Source: Saposhnikovia divaricata
Taxonomy: Eukaryota; Streptophyta; Magnoliopsida; Apiales; Apiaceae
DNA: 64,000 bases
Assembly (NCBI GenBank): GCA_036435485.1
Contig: CM071597.1
Location: forward strand, 10,905,881 to 10,969,880
Direction: 5' to 3'
In this document: positions 44,517-57,676 of the stretch, piece after piece
How the letters are laid out: each line of letters begins with the position of its first letter
How positions within the stretch are numbered: the stretch's first letter is position 1
Program-made: the position numbers and the translations under genes
The notes under the pieces: generated by a model
Database searches by the model: none
What the model saw: only the letters and a program-made list of their open reading frames with translations
What the model was told of the DNA's origin: nothing

Positions 44517-46146
44517 TCAATATATATATATAAAGGAGGATAGCGAGAGTTTACGTGGCGCTCTAATATCGTCTCAATCGATTTTTCTAATTTTCTAGAA
44601 TTTTAGAATTTTAAACACTAATAAATACAAAAATATCAATTAACATATTAGAAGTAGAATAGGTGTTCGAATTTATAAAGGAGAAGAGTTCGAATTTATA
44701 GGGAAGACATATGATTAGAAGTTCTATTGTAAGTATAATAAGTATTTATAAGGCATACGATTAAAAGTTCTATTGGAAGTAGAATAGGAGTTCGAATTTA
44801 TAAAGAATAAGAGTTCGAATTTATCGAAAAAATATATAAATAAACGTTCTACTAGAAGTAGAATAGGCGTTTGAATATATAGAGCAGAAATATAATTAAA
44901 TATTTTATAGAAAGTACGATCTTCTTAAATTATATATTTTTTATATAAGTTAACTATACTTATATTAGGAAAATTTATTCATAAATCCAATACTATTGTC
45001 ATAAAAAAAGTCACCGTATTTTTTTAAAAAAAAAAGAATTGATGTGTTAACATAATTCACCGTATTTAAAAAGAAAAGAATTGATGTGTTAACATAATAA
45101 AAGAACAATCTCATGCAAGAATCCTAAATAAATGCAGGAGTATCTATAATATAAAGAGAAAATAAGATGTGTTTTCATTTTCTAAAACTCCAAAAATTTT
45201 AGAAAGTCTAGAGAAAGTATAAATTGGAATTCACTCTATTTTTTAGGTTTTGATTTTAAGTAAAAAAATTGTTGTGTAAGATAAGTATCATCAATAATAT
45301 GTAATGAAGTTGAAATTTCGATCCCAAACGAGAGCGGCTTGAAACATGTTTAACGGGAAGACGGCTCACTATAAAAGATTGTACTAGCTATTAAAATACC
45401 ATATTGATGTTATAAATTTTATTTTATTTTTAGGATTTGATTTTTATGGATAAACATTATCATACAAGTAATATATGTAAAAGTTAGGTTTTTGGTCTTA
45501 ACCAGAAAGCGGATCAATAGTAATAATCGTGTTTAACAAGAAAGCGGTTCATTAAATAAGACCGTATAAAAAGTGTTTAAATATATAATACATAAAATAA
45601 AATGTTTTATTGGAAGTAGAATACGAGGATGGTGGAGACGTTATATACGATTTTTTTAAAACTATACATCTTTTTTCCTAAAAATCCTTTATTTTAACAT
45701 TTTTATACAAGTTTATCTATAATATACAGAAAATATAAGATGTATTTTAATCTTTTAAAACTCTATAAATTTTAGAAAGTTTAAAGAATATAAAAATTGG
45801 AATTTACTCTCTTTATATAGTGAAGTTAGAATTTCGGTTTCAAATAAGAGCGGCTCGAAACGTATTTGATACTGTAGTCATAATTTTTTTTATTTTTACG
45901 GTTCGATTTTATGGATAAAAAAATATTATATAAGTCTTTATAATATATGTTAAAAAGTTGGGATTTCGGTTTTAACGAGAGAGCGGCTCAATCGACAGAA
46001 TCGTATTTAACAAGAAAATGGTTCATTAGAGAAGATTATTTAATTATTAAAATTTAATATTAATATTATAATATAACGTAAATGTATTGAATTTGTTTAA
46101 AAATAAAAATTGTAATGCCGCCGCGAAGCGCGGCTTTATCAACTAG
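44517..46146 (+). mobile_element. Helitron family A, copy 1 (1630 bp)
   Basis: 5' end TCAATATATATATATAAAGG after A; 3' end hairpin GCCGCG-AAG-CGCGGC (46120-46134), 8-nt spacer, CTAG (46143-46146), then T. The interior matches copies 2 and 3. Relative to copy 2 it lacks about 49 bp following CGTATTT (near 45870), between short ATTT repeats. No frames. Confidence 0.85.
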
Positions 46147-46185
46147 TATCAATATATATATCTATCTATCTATCTATTATATATA

Positions 46186-46875
46186 CTAGTTTATAACCCG
46201 TGTGAAGCACGGGTTTATTCTAATATGTAATAAATTTTAATTAACATTATAATTATGTTTTAATATAATCATTTTTTTAAAATTTTAATTTAATATAAAT
46301 TTAAATAATTATATGCATGATTTAAAATTTATATTGTAAAATTCTAAATTAAATATCTCGTTGACTGGTTCGAACCTTAAATTTTTAGTAAATAATTTAA
46401 TCATATAATATATCTTATTATTAAATCTGACGATTCTTATTTATTACTAATAATAATTTGAATATATGGTGTGATATATTTGGGTATATATTAATGATTG
46501 TAAGATTTGTTTTAAATTAAAAAGTAAAGTGTTTTAATTAGAAAAAAATATTACTAAAACAATGACGAAAAGATATGGTGTGATATTCTTGGTATATATT
46601 AATTATTGAAATATAATTTTAAATTGAATGGTAACGTATTTTAATTAGAAGTGAAATCTTTGGAGAAGATGGGTAATTGAGTTGTCATAGTAAACGAAAG
46701 AGTACAAGCAGGTAGAGAAATTTTAATTGTAATATAATTACCTTAATATTAGTAATTAACTTTTTGAATATTATTTTTGTAATATAATAATATTATTATT
46801 TATTTAATAATTAGGATAACCAAACTGAAAACCAAACCAACCAAACTTTCAATCTTTCGGCTTTAATATATTAAT
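46186..46875 (-). mobile_element. Helitron family C, unit 1
   Basis: Minus orientation: 3' CTAG at 46186-46189 followed (leftwards) by A on the plus strand, and hairpin CCCGTG..CACGGG at 46197-46213. The 5' end region is AAAGCCGAAAGATTGAAAG on the minus strand near 46850-46870, but the terminal TC is not visible. Confidence 0.7.
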
Positions 46876-46876
46876 A

Positions 46877-47225
46877 CTAGCTTATAGCCCGTGCAAAGCA
46901 CGGGTTATTATTTTTTTTAAAAAAAATTGTTTATAGTTTAGTATATATAATATTTTAAACATTATTTTTAGTTTAGTATTAAATCTAAATTAATATACTG
47001 TTGGTGGGAATCGAACCTTCAACCTTTCTATATAACATAATCTAGTATTAATTTTATATTAAAATGTTGTTGGCGAGATTCGAACCTTAGACCTTCAACT
47101 TTTAGTATTGTTGTATCTAACGGTCATGATATATTTGAATTGAAGATCTAACGGTTGTGAATGAGGATAACCAAAAATAAGGGGATAACCAAAAATAAGG
47201 GTAACCAACTACAAATTATACCCCC
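46877..47225 (-). mobile_element. Helitron family C, unit 2 (short)
   Basis: CTAG at 46877-46880 and a perfect 7-bp hairpin CCCGTGC-AAA-GCACGGG (46888-46904). The body is shortened and diverged; it includes GTTGGTGGGAATCGAACCTT and a similar repeat at 47069. The right border is approximate. Confidence 0.65.
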
Positions 47226-49264
47226 TTTCGCTTATTATTCCCGTGCGAAGCACGGGTTTCTTTTGATAGGTTATAAAATTTATTTAATATTATAATTATG
47301 TTTTTATATAATCTTTAATTTTAATAATTTCTTAATTTTAATTTAATATAAATTTATATAATGAAATGCATGGTTTAAATTTTATTTTGTAAAATTCTAA
47401 ATTAAAAATGTCGTTGACGGGTTCGAACTTTTTAATTTTTTAGTAAATTAATTTAATCATATAATATATCTTTTTATTAGATCTAACGATTGTTATTTAT
47501 TAATAAAAATAATGATTTGTATATATGGTGAGATATTTTTGGGTGTATATTAGTGATCGCAAGATTAATTTTAAATTAAAAAGTACTCCATGTTTTAATT
47601 ACAAAAATTACTACTAAAAATAATTACAGAAAGATATAGTGTGATATTTTTGATATATATTAATTATTGTAATGTTAGTTTTAAATTAAATGGTAAAGTG
47701 TTTTAATTAGAAGTAAAATCTTTAGAAAAAATGAATAATTGAGTTGTTGGAGCAGAAAAAAGAGTGGATGAAGGAATTTTAATCAGAATATAATTATGTT
47801 AACATTAGTAATTAGTTTTTTGAGTTTTTTTTGTAATTTAATTATTTATTTTAATAATTAGGATAACCAAACCGAAAACCAAAACTTAGGATAACCAAAC
47901 CGAAAACCATTGCGAAGCACGGGTTTCTTTTGATAGGTTATAAAATTTATTTAACATTATACTTATGTTTTTATATAATCCTTATTTTTAATAATTTTTT
48001 AATTTTAATTTAATATAAATTTATATAATGAAATGCATGGTTTAAATTTTATTTTGTAAAATTCTAAATTAAAAATGTCGTTGACGGGTTCGAACTTTGT
48101 ATTTTTAGTAAATTAATTTAATCATATAATATATGTTATTATTAGATCTAACGATTGTTATTTATTAATAAAAATAATGATTTGTATATATGGTGAGATA
48201 TTTTTGGGTGTATATTATTGATCGCAAGATTAATTTTAAATTAAAAAGTACCCCATGTTTTAATTACAAAAATTACTACTAAAAATAATTACGGAAAGAT
48301 ATGGTGTGATATTTTGGATATATATTAATTATTGTAATATTAGTTTTAAATTAAATGGTAAAGTGTTTTAATTAGAAGTAAAATCTTTAGAAAAAATGAA
48401 TAATTGATTTGTTGGAGAAGAAAAAAGAGTCCAAGTAGAAGTGGATGAAGGAATTTTAATCGGAATATAATTACGTTAACATTAGTAATTAGCTTAACAT
48501 TAGTAATTAACTTTTTGAGTTGTTTTTGTAATTTAATTATTTATTTTAATAATTAGGATAACCAAACCGAAAACCAAAACTTAGGATTTCTTTTGATAGG
48601 TTATAAAATTTATTTAACATTATAATTATGTTTTTATATAATCCTTATTTTTAATAATTTTTTAATTTTAATTTAATATAAATTTATATAATGATATGCA
48701 TGGTTTGAAATTTATTTTGTAAAATTCTAAATTAAAAATGTCGTTGACGGGTTCTAATTTCGAATTTTTAGTAAATTAATCATATAATATATCTTATTAT
48801 TAGATCTAACTATTCTTATTTATTACTAAAAATAATGATTTGAATATATGGTGAGATATTTTTGGGTGTATATTAGTTATCGCAAGATTAATTTTAAATT
48901 AAAAAGTAACTTGTTTTAATTACAAAAATTACTACTAAAATAATTACGGAAAGATATGGTGTGATATTTTGGATATATATTAATTATTGTAATATTAGTT
49001 TTAAATTAAATGGTAAAGTGTTTCAATTAGAAGTAAAATCTTTAGAAAAAATGGGTAATTGAGTTGTTGGAGGTGAAAAAAGAGTCCAAGTAGAAACTCA
49101 ATACGGATAAAAGAATTTTAATCTGAATATAATTACGTTAACCTTAGTAATTAGCTTTTTAAGTTATTTTTATAATTTAATTATCTGTGAAAACCAAAAT
49201 AAATGGGATAACCAAACCGAAAACCAAAACTTTTAATGTTTCGGCTTTAATATAATAGTATAGA
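47226..49264 (-). repeat. Head-to-tail array of three Helitron family C units (about 667 bp each)
   Basis: The segment beginning TTTCTTTTGATAGGTTATAA occurs at 47257, 47924 and 48587, spacing 667 and 663 bp, and the last unit ends at 49264. Only the last unit keeps a good 5' terminus (minus strand TCTATACTATTATATTAAAG, with A before TC). The first unit has the full hairpin (47240-47256), the second a half hairpin (GCGAAGCACGGG), the third none. Each unit shares GTCGTTGACGGGTTC and GGATAACCAAACCGAAAACC. Tandem, non-coding. Confidence 0.8.
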
Positions 49265-50306
49265 TAAAGGAAAACCCCCAGGTATTTATCTATTTTTCTA
49301 GAGCTTCTCAATTTTAATAATTAAAATTCAAACTTCCTTCTTTAGTTCCTATTTTTTAGAAAAGAAGTCAAAACTTCCTTTTTTTTTACATTAATTAACA
49401 TATTCGAAATAAAAAAGGTTTTCTAATTTGTAGAAAAGAAAAATTCAAATTTACATATTCAAAATAGAAAAAAAAATTATATATTTATATTAACGTATTC
49501 AAAATAGAAAATAAAAATTTACATATTCAAAATAGAAAAGAAATTTTATATTTTTATGTTATCTTTTATCTTTATTTTTGTTCCTCTGTCTTTTTTTTCT
49601 TCTCTCTATCTTTGTTTTTGCAGTTTATTGCACCCGCTTCTTTATGTATTGTCTTCGATTTATGTAAAATTTGATTGCATCTCTTTTTTCTCTATATGTG
49701 TACGTTATTTCCCTAATATTTTTTTTTGATCCATAATACTTTGAAGACATTCTACGAAGACCTGAGGAGTGGAGCATAGTGGAATACAAATATTCTTGAT
49801 GCTCTTATGAATATGAACAGTGGTAAGGATGGATAATTGTTTGATTAATTGTGATTTTTTAATGAAATAACAATTTATCTTTGTTTTTATAATGAATTTT
49901 ACAGAACCTTAAACTTGGTTTCCATTCGCACTTTTATCAATTCGGCAGTTAGCAAGCATGAAGTCCTTTATTTTTAACACGGAATTAGCCTGTGAAGATT
50001 TAATGGCTACAATGTTTTTGAGACAAAATAGAATACACGGGAATAGAATGTGAATTGAGCTCTAAATCGATTTTTTTTATCTAGCTCCTCTATTTTAAAT
50101 AAGTAAAATTAAAATTTACTTCTTTAGACCCTATTTTTTAGAAAAGAAATCAAAACTTCCTTTTTTAATATTAATATAAACATTAACATAAACATCATTC
50201 GAAATAGAAAAGGTTTTCGAATTTGTTGGGAAGAAAAAATTATGTATTCGAAATAGAAAAAAAAATTCTTATATTATATATTCGAAATTGGAAAAGAAAT
50301 TTTATA

Positions 50307-50346
<40 letters not shown>

Positions 50347-51782
50347 CATTACTTCTAATAATCAAATTTTATCACCATGTTTGTAATCATATTTACTCGA
50401 CTTATAAACAAATTTCTGTAATCCAAAAATATTAGTTCTTTTTATATTTATGTTTGCTTTTAGAGTATCTGTATCTTCTTTAACATAAACAATTAGTCTT
50501 GATTTTGACTGTTCTGTTTTTTGTAAGATGCTGGAATAGGCGCCAAAGTTTTATCACAGTACAAAGAAGATGGATGTAATTTGAAGATATTTGTATTATT
50601 AAAGAAAGAAGCTGGATGCATGATGATGATGTGCACCTATCAATTCTGATTCAGGAGTTTCCTCAAGTCCTGCTAGGCACTACAAGTTAAGAATTTATGA
50701 CATCTATTTTTTTTTATATATTGTTATGACAAAAGTTTTGGTTTGAATTTGTGTAAGAAACTACTTATATAATTTCATTTAAGCATTAGAATTTTATGTT
50801 TGAACTATACGGTTTTACCATGTCTACCTTCATGTAGAAATAGAAGAGAGATCGTGCAAGGTGATCGATCATGATCAATTGAAATCTGTAAAATTTTATG
50901 TTTATTATTTGTCTTTCCTTTTAACCACTCTTCATTTCTTTGTCTATTTTGATCATAAATTTGATTTATACGTATACGTTTTTGGAAAGAGTTTTGGTGA
51001 TACAAGCACCAATAGAGTTGTTACTATATGTGATTTTTCTTTAAACACTGTTAGCATCATACTTTATTATGATTTTGTACTTTCAAATTCTAATTACACT
51101 GACTCTCTTATAACTTTTTTATGTTTTTTAAATTGAAATTAAATTAAAAAAGGATTTAATTTTTTTTATTGTATATAATTAGTATTTTAAAAATATATAC
51201 AACGGGTGTCGGCCTAAAAATTGTGAGGCAAAATTGAAAAATCAAAGTCAAAAAACATTTTAGTATTTAACTTTTTATTATTGTGTATGCTTAGTATTTT
51301 TATAATATATACAAACGGGTGTCGGCTCAAAAAATTGTGAGACAAAATCGGCATAGAAAAAATATGTGAATAATTTCTCTTATTATCTATGCATATTTAA
51401 TTTATACAATATTGTGTTCACCAATTTATGTTGATATTTTAGATATATTTAAAATTTTAAAAAAGAATTGTGAGGCAAAAATCGGTAAATCAAATTCAAA
51501 GAGCATTTTAGTATTTAAATTTTTATTATTATGTATGCTTAGTATTTTTATAATATATACAACGGGTGTCGGCCTAAAAAATCGTAAGACAAAATCGATA
51601 TAGAAAAATATATGAATAATATATTTTATTATCTATGTATATTTAATTTATACAAATTGTGTTCACCAATTTATACTGATATTATAAATATTTTTTTGTC
51701 ATTTTTTTGCTTAAATGATCATTATTTAAATTTTTTTTAAAAAAATTATAAGGCCGCCGCGTAGCGCGGCTTAGTCGACTAG
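49265..51782 (+). mobile_element. Helitron family B, composite element 1
   Basis: Starts with ATAAAGGAAAACCCCCAGG beside family C and ends with hairpin GCCGCG-TAG-CGCGGC (51756-51770), spacer TTAGTCGA and CTAG (51779-51782), then T. The 5'-type segment (TTTCTAGAGCTTCTC..TTTTAGAAAAG) appears twice, at about 49300 and 50080, so two copies are fused or nested. Three copies of CGGGTGTCGGC lie before the 3' end (51204, 51312, 51562). An (AT)n run is at 50310-50341. Confidence 0.7.
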
Positions 51783-52755
51783 TTATATATATAAAGGAAA
51801 TTCCCCTGGAGTTTGGTGGAGCTCTAGAATCGCTCGATTCATATTTATCTATTTTTCTAGAGCCCCTTTATTTTAAATATGTAAAATTAAAATTTCCTTC
51901 TTTAAACCCTATTTTTTTTAAAAGAAAACAAAACTTCCTTTTTTAACATTAATATAAACGTTAACATAAACATCTTTGAAATAGAAAAGGTTCTCGAATT
52001 TGTAGAGAAGAAGAATTCAAATTACATATTCGAAATTGAAAAGGTTTTCGAATTTGTTGGGAAGAAAAAAATTATATATTCGAAATAGAAAAAAAATTAT
52101 ATTCTTTTATCTATCTACTATATAAAGGAGAACCCGCAGTAGCTCTAGAATCGCTCGAATCATATTTACCTATTTTTTCTAGAGCTCCTCTATTTTAAAT
52201 ATCAAAATTAAAACTTCCTTCTTTAGGCCCTATTTTTTAGAAAAGAAATCAAAACTTCTTTTTTAACATTAAGTTAATATTAACATATTCGAAATAGAAA
52301 AGGTTTTTGAATTTGTAGAGAAGAAGAAGTTAATTTTACATATTCGAAATAGAAAAGAAATTTTATTTTCTTATATATATACAATCACGGCTTCCAACAA
52401 TCAAATTTTATCAACATGTTTGTAACATTTTTTCTTCCTTTATTTTTTTGTTAATTTTTAAGGTTTTTTTTATATTTTGGTTTTTTTAAGGTCTTCTGAT
52501 TCAGATGTCTTCGTATACGATACATGATTTTAAAAATTTTATATCATGATCGGTATACCTTTATCATATTTGTCAATGATTGTGTTTCATATTTACTCCT
52601 ACTACAATTGGATTATGTTCATGTTTGCAGGGTAGCAGACTTTTTGTTGGCTCTTTATTTATTTATTCAATTCAATGAACATTCGTGGACTATGACTATG
52701 ACCGCATCTGTGAATCGTGTAAGAATCCAATCCTTTTTCTTCCTTTGTACTTTTT

Positions 52756-52786
<31 letters not shown>

Positions 52787-54368
52787 TGATTATTATTAGC
52801 ACGCTTAACATAGATGATTAGTCATCTACTCATCTCCTAATTTTGTTTGTAGCTATAATTATATTGTTAATTTTATATTAATTTTATGAGTCATGATCAT
52901 AGTTCTAAAAATTCTCGATTTAATCGATTAATCCTCTGTGATTAATTCTATACGAGATAATCAATCGATTCGATTTTTGAAATCCGATTAATCCTGTAAA
53001 TTTATTTAAAATAATATGTTTAATTGTAAATTAGACTAATATATTAAATATTATTATAATATCCGATTAATACTCCGATTAATCCTTCCGATTAATCATC
53101 AATTATCCAATTAATTTTAAATCGGTACCATCACCGATTTATACGAATTACCGATTTTTACAACCATGATCATGATTGACAATATAGGTTTTCGTACATA
53201 CATGTATATTCCAGTTAAAGAATGAACGTTGCATGCAAAAGGAATTTTGTACGTATATTACTAATATCAAATTTTATTTTTTTATTAAAGGCTACATGGT
53301 TGACAATTGTTTGGTGTAGTCAATTGCTGAAGCATGTGAAATTGTTAATGGATAGGCACAATCGTGAGTAACTTTTGTTCGTAATCTATTTGCATGTTGT
53401 GTTAATTCGTGTGTAACAACTTTTTTTGTTATTTCAAATACATCATCGTACATGTAATTTTTTCGATTCAAAGTATTTTTTTAAGCTTTTCTAATCTCTC
53501 GGTTTGAGGTTTTTCATGCTAATTTTAATATTATTGTGTGGTTAATTTCTATTGTCAGTGGCTAATTAATGATTTGTTATGATTTCAGACTTTTTAGTTG
53601 TAATTGTGGATTAGAAGTATTGCTTTTGCTTTTGTATTTTTTTAGTGATCTTGGTACGGAAACATTTGATCGTGTGAACAAGAATTAGGAGATCTTTTTC
53701 TGTTTGAGAAGTAGAAGTACTTGAAAAACTTGATAGAAAAGGTTTGAACATTTACCATTCTCCATTTATTTATTTATTGTCAATTGTTAATTTATCATTA
53801 TTATCTTCTTATTGTTCTTGATCATAACATTCCAACGTCTTCTGTTAATTAATTCAATCAAATATGCTTTTTTATTTTTATGTATTTATTATAACGGGTG
53901 TCGGCCTAAGAAAACGTGACACAAAATCGATGTAAAAAATTAATATATAGTTTATTTTGTTATATTAATAGTATATATTTTGAAAAAAAAATTAAAATAT
54001 AAGAAGGCCATCGCGAAATGCGGTTTATATGTATTTATTACAACGGATATCGGCCCAAGAAAACGTGATACAAAATTGACATAAAAAATAAGTATATATT
54101 TTATTTTTAGTTGTATATATATATTAGTATTTTTATAATATATACAACGGGTGTCGGCCTAAAAAATCGTAAAACAAAATCGGTATAGAAAAATATATGA
54201 ATAATTTATCTTATTATCTATGTATATTTAATTTACACAATATTGTGTTCACCAATTTATATTGATATTATAAAAATATTTTTGTCATTTTTTTTCTTAA
54301 ATGATTTTTATTTAAATTTTTTTTAAAAAAATTATATGGCCGCCGCGAAGCGCGGCTTAGTCGACTAG
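51783..54368 (+). mobile_element. Helitron family B, composite element 2
   Basis: Contains a truncated 5' piece (51786-52107, AAAGGAAATTCCCCTGGAG) and a second start, TCTACTATATAAAGGAG, near 52115. It has two 3' ends in series: a decayed hairpin near 54006-54022 and an intact one at 54342-54356 with CTAG 54365-54368. A segment GTGATCTTGGTACGG (53644-53750) recurs in the next elements. An (AT)n run lies at 52758-52787. Confidence 0.65.
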
Positions 54369-55962
54369 TTTATTATATAAAGGAAATTCCCCAGGAGTTT
54401 GGTGGAGCTCTAGAATCGCTCGATTCATATTTATCTAATTTTCTAGAGCCCCTCTATTTTAAATATGTAAAATTAAAATTTCCTTCTTTAAACCCTATTT
54501 TTTAGAAAAGAAAACAAAACTTCCATTTTTAACATTAATATAAACGTTAACATAAACATCTTTGAAATAGAAAAGGTCTCGAATTTGTATAGAAGAAGAA
54601 TTCAAATTACATATTCGAAATTGAAAAGGTTTTCGAATTTGTTGGGAAGAAAAAAATTATATATTCGAAATAGAAAAAAAAAATTATATTCTTTTATTAT
54701 ATATTCGAAATAGAAAAGAAATTTTATATTCTTATATATATACAATCATTACTTCTAATAATCAAATTTTATCACCGTGTTTGTAATCATATTTACTCGA
54801 TTTATAACATATTTAGTTTTATACTATATAAAGGAGAACCCACAAAAGCTCTAGAATCGCTCGGATCCTATTTATCTATTTTTCTAGAGCTCTTCTATTT
54901 TAAATAATAAAATAAAAATTTCCTTCTTTACGCCCTATTTTTTAGAAAAGAAATCAAAACTTCATTTTTTAACTTCAGCACTAACATCTTCGAAATAGAA
55001 AAAGTTTTCGAAATTTAAAATTTCGTTATTTACAATCGATTTTATAGGAAAATCAATAATTATATAAAAAAAACAATCTTATTTCTATTATAAAAAGCAA
55101 AAATCCTTCCAGTACCAAGCTCCATTTTTACACGGAACAAAATTTTATCTTTTGATTATATATCAATTAAGATTTATGCCCTCGATGCACGGTTGTGATT
55201 CTTTGTGTGTTTATAACGAGACCTATATAAATTTTTTAATATTTGTTTTTTTTAGTTTACATACATGCAAAAGTTTCGGCATATTCTAATTATATGCAAA
55301 AGTTTCGGCATATTCTAATTATGATACAATAATTGCTTCTAACGATCAAATTTTATCACCATGTTTGTAATCTTTTTTCTTGCTTCTGTTTGCTTTTGTT
55401 TTCGTCAATTTTTTTTGTTTTTTATTCAATCTTATTTAATTTAATTTTCAATGTAATGTGTCTGCTCCACTGATTTTTTGCGATTTTCAGGTTCCTTTTT
55501 TTTGGTTGGTTTTTAAGGTTTGAATTTACTGATTTAATATTTACTTTCTTCGTTTTATTTCTAAAATTATGATTTGTTATGATTTCAATCATAACTATGG
55601 ATTATCAGTAATCATTGGTTGTTCTTTGCTTTGAATTTTATATTTTTTTGTTAGTGATCTCGGTACAGAAACACTTGATCGTGCGAACAAGAATTAGGAG
55701 ATCTTTCTCAATTTGAGAAGTAGAAGCACTTGAAAAACTTGGCACAAAAGGTTTGAACTTTCACCATTCTCTCTTTTTATTTATTGTTAATTGTTAATTT
55801 GTCATTATTATCTTCTCAATATTGTTCTTGATCATAATATTACAACGTCTTCTTTTAATTAATTCAATCAAATCTGCTTTTTTATCTTTATGTATTTATT
55901 GTAATGGGTGTCGGCCTAAGAAATTGTGACACAAAAAATAAGTATATGGTTTATTTTGTTGT
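54369..55962 (+). mobile_element. Helitron family B fragments 3 and 4
   Basis: 54369-54820 matches the 5' segment at 51786-52107 and stops within the body. Another start, ACTATATAAAGGAGAACCC, begins near 54825 and carries the GTGATCTCGGTACAG segment (55653-55760) and one CGG-type subrepeat (near 55905), but no 3' hairpin. Both are truncated. Confidence 0.6.
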
Positions 55963-57146
55963 ATCTTTCTTTTATATATAAAGGAAAATCCCCGAGAGCT
56001 CTAGAATCGCTCGAATCTTATTTATCTATTTTTCTAAAGCTCCTCTATTTTAAATAATTAAAATCAAAATTTCCTTCTTTAAGTCCTATTTTATAGAAAA
56101 GAAATCAGGACTTTCTTTTTTAACATTAACATTAACATCTTCGAAATCAAAAAGGTTTTCGAATTTGAAGGAAGAAGAAGTCAAACTTATATATTCGAAA
56201 TAGAAAAGAAATTTTATATTTCAGAACTTCCTTTTTTAACATTAACTTCTTCGAAATAGAAAAATGTTTTTGAATTTGTATGGAAGAAGAATTCAAATTC
56301 GTATTCTAATTAGAAAAGAATTTTTTGTATTCTTATATAAATACAATCATTACTTCTAACGATAAAATTTTATCACCATGTTTGTAACCCCTTTTTTTGC
56401 TTCTGTTTGCTTTTATATTCGTCTATTTTTTTAAGTTTTTTTATTCATTCTTATTTTGTTTAATTTTCAATGTACATGCGTGCTCCACTAATTTTTGATA
56501 AATTTCAGGTTGCTTTTTTTTTATATTGGTTTTTAAGGTTTGATTTTAATGATTTAATATTTACTTTCTTCATTTTGTTTTTAAATTTATGATTTGTTAT
56601 GATTTTAATTATAATATAGATTATTAGTAACCATTGGTAGTTCTTTATTTTGGATTTTTTTTTGTTAGTGATCTCGGTAAAGAAACACCTGATCTTGTGA
56701 ACAAGAAGAGTTAGGAGATCTTTTTCTGTTTGAGAAGTAGAAACACTTGAGAAATTTGATACAAAAGGTTTGAACTTTTACAATTCCCTCTTTATTTATT
56801 TATTTATTGTTAATTGTTAATTTTTAGTTATTATCTTCTCATTGATCATGATATTCCAACGTTTAATTCAATAGAATATGCTTTTTTATCTATATGTATT
56901 TATTACAACACTTGAGAAATTTGATACAAAAGGTTTGAACTTTTACAATTCCCTCTTTATTTATTTATTGTTAATTGTTAATTTTTAGTTATTATCTTCT
57001 CATTGTTCTTGATCATGATATTCCAACGTTTAATTCAATCGAATATGCTTTTTTATCTATATGTATTTATTACAACGGGTGTCGGCCTAAGAAAACGTGA
57101 CACAAAATCGATGTAAAAATAAGTATTTGGTTATTTTTTATTTTGT

Positions 57147-57202
<56 letters not shown>

Positions 57203-57549
57203 TTTGTACAATATTGTGTTCACTAATTTATTTATAGATAATTTCTTTTTGATTTCTTTCTTAAAAAGTCTATATTTTGATAGATTTTAAAAAATATTAA
57301 TAGGCAGCCGAGAAACGCGTTTTATATGTATTTATTACAATGGGTATCGGCCTAAGAAAACGTGATACAAAATCAACATAAAAAATAAGTATATAATTTA
57401 TTTAGTTTTCTATATATATTAAAATTTGTACAATATTGTGTTCATTAATTTATTTATAGATATTTTCTTTTTCATTTCTTTCTTAAATATAAATTTTGAA
57501 TTTTTTAAAAATATATTACAAGGCCGCCGCGAAGCGCGGCTTAGTCGAC
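55963..57549 (+). mobile_element. Helitron family B, element 5, 3' terminus clipped
   Basis: Start TTTATATATAAAGGAAAATCC near 55967. It contains a 165-bp tandem duplication (56743-57072) and an (AT)n run near 57156-57196. As in element 2 there are two 3' ends: a decayed hairpin near 57302-57316 and an intact one (57526-57540). The expected CTAG after TTAGTCGA is lost: the sequence passes after TTAGTCGAC directly into the flank of Helitron A copy 2. Confidence 0.65.
56743..57072. repeat. 165-bp tandem duplication in Helitron B
   Basis: ACACTTGAGAAATTTGATAC begins at 56743 and again at 56908. Both units continue through a TTCCCTCTTTATTTATTTA stretch to TATGTATTTATTACAA. Confidence 0.85.
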
Positions 57550-57629
57550 CGTAATAACAAACGGGACCTGAATTTTTTGGATTACATCAATCAATATATC
57601 ATCATGAGTATCAGTCATCAATATCAATA
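57548..57629 (+). repeat. Duplicated 5' flank of Helitron A
   Basis: ACCGTAATAACAAACGGGAC and what follows match 44422 onwards, immediately upstream of Helitron A copy 1, including the ATCAATATCAATATC tract. The flank therefore exists at both places. Confidence 0.85.
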
Positions 57630-57630
57630 T

Positions 57631-57676
<46 letters not shown>

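Noticed and set aside
57156..57196. The (AT)n tracts as replication or regulatory sites
   Set aside because: Simple AT microsatellites occur at several Helitron positions and vary between copies; nothing else supports a function.
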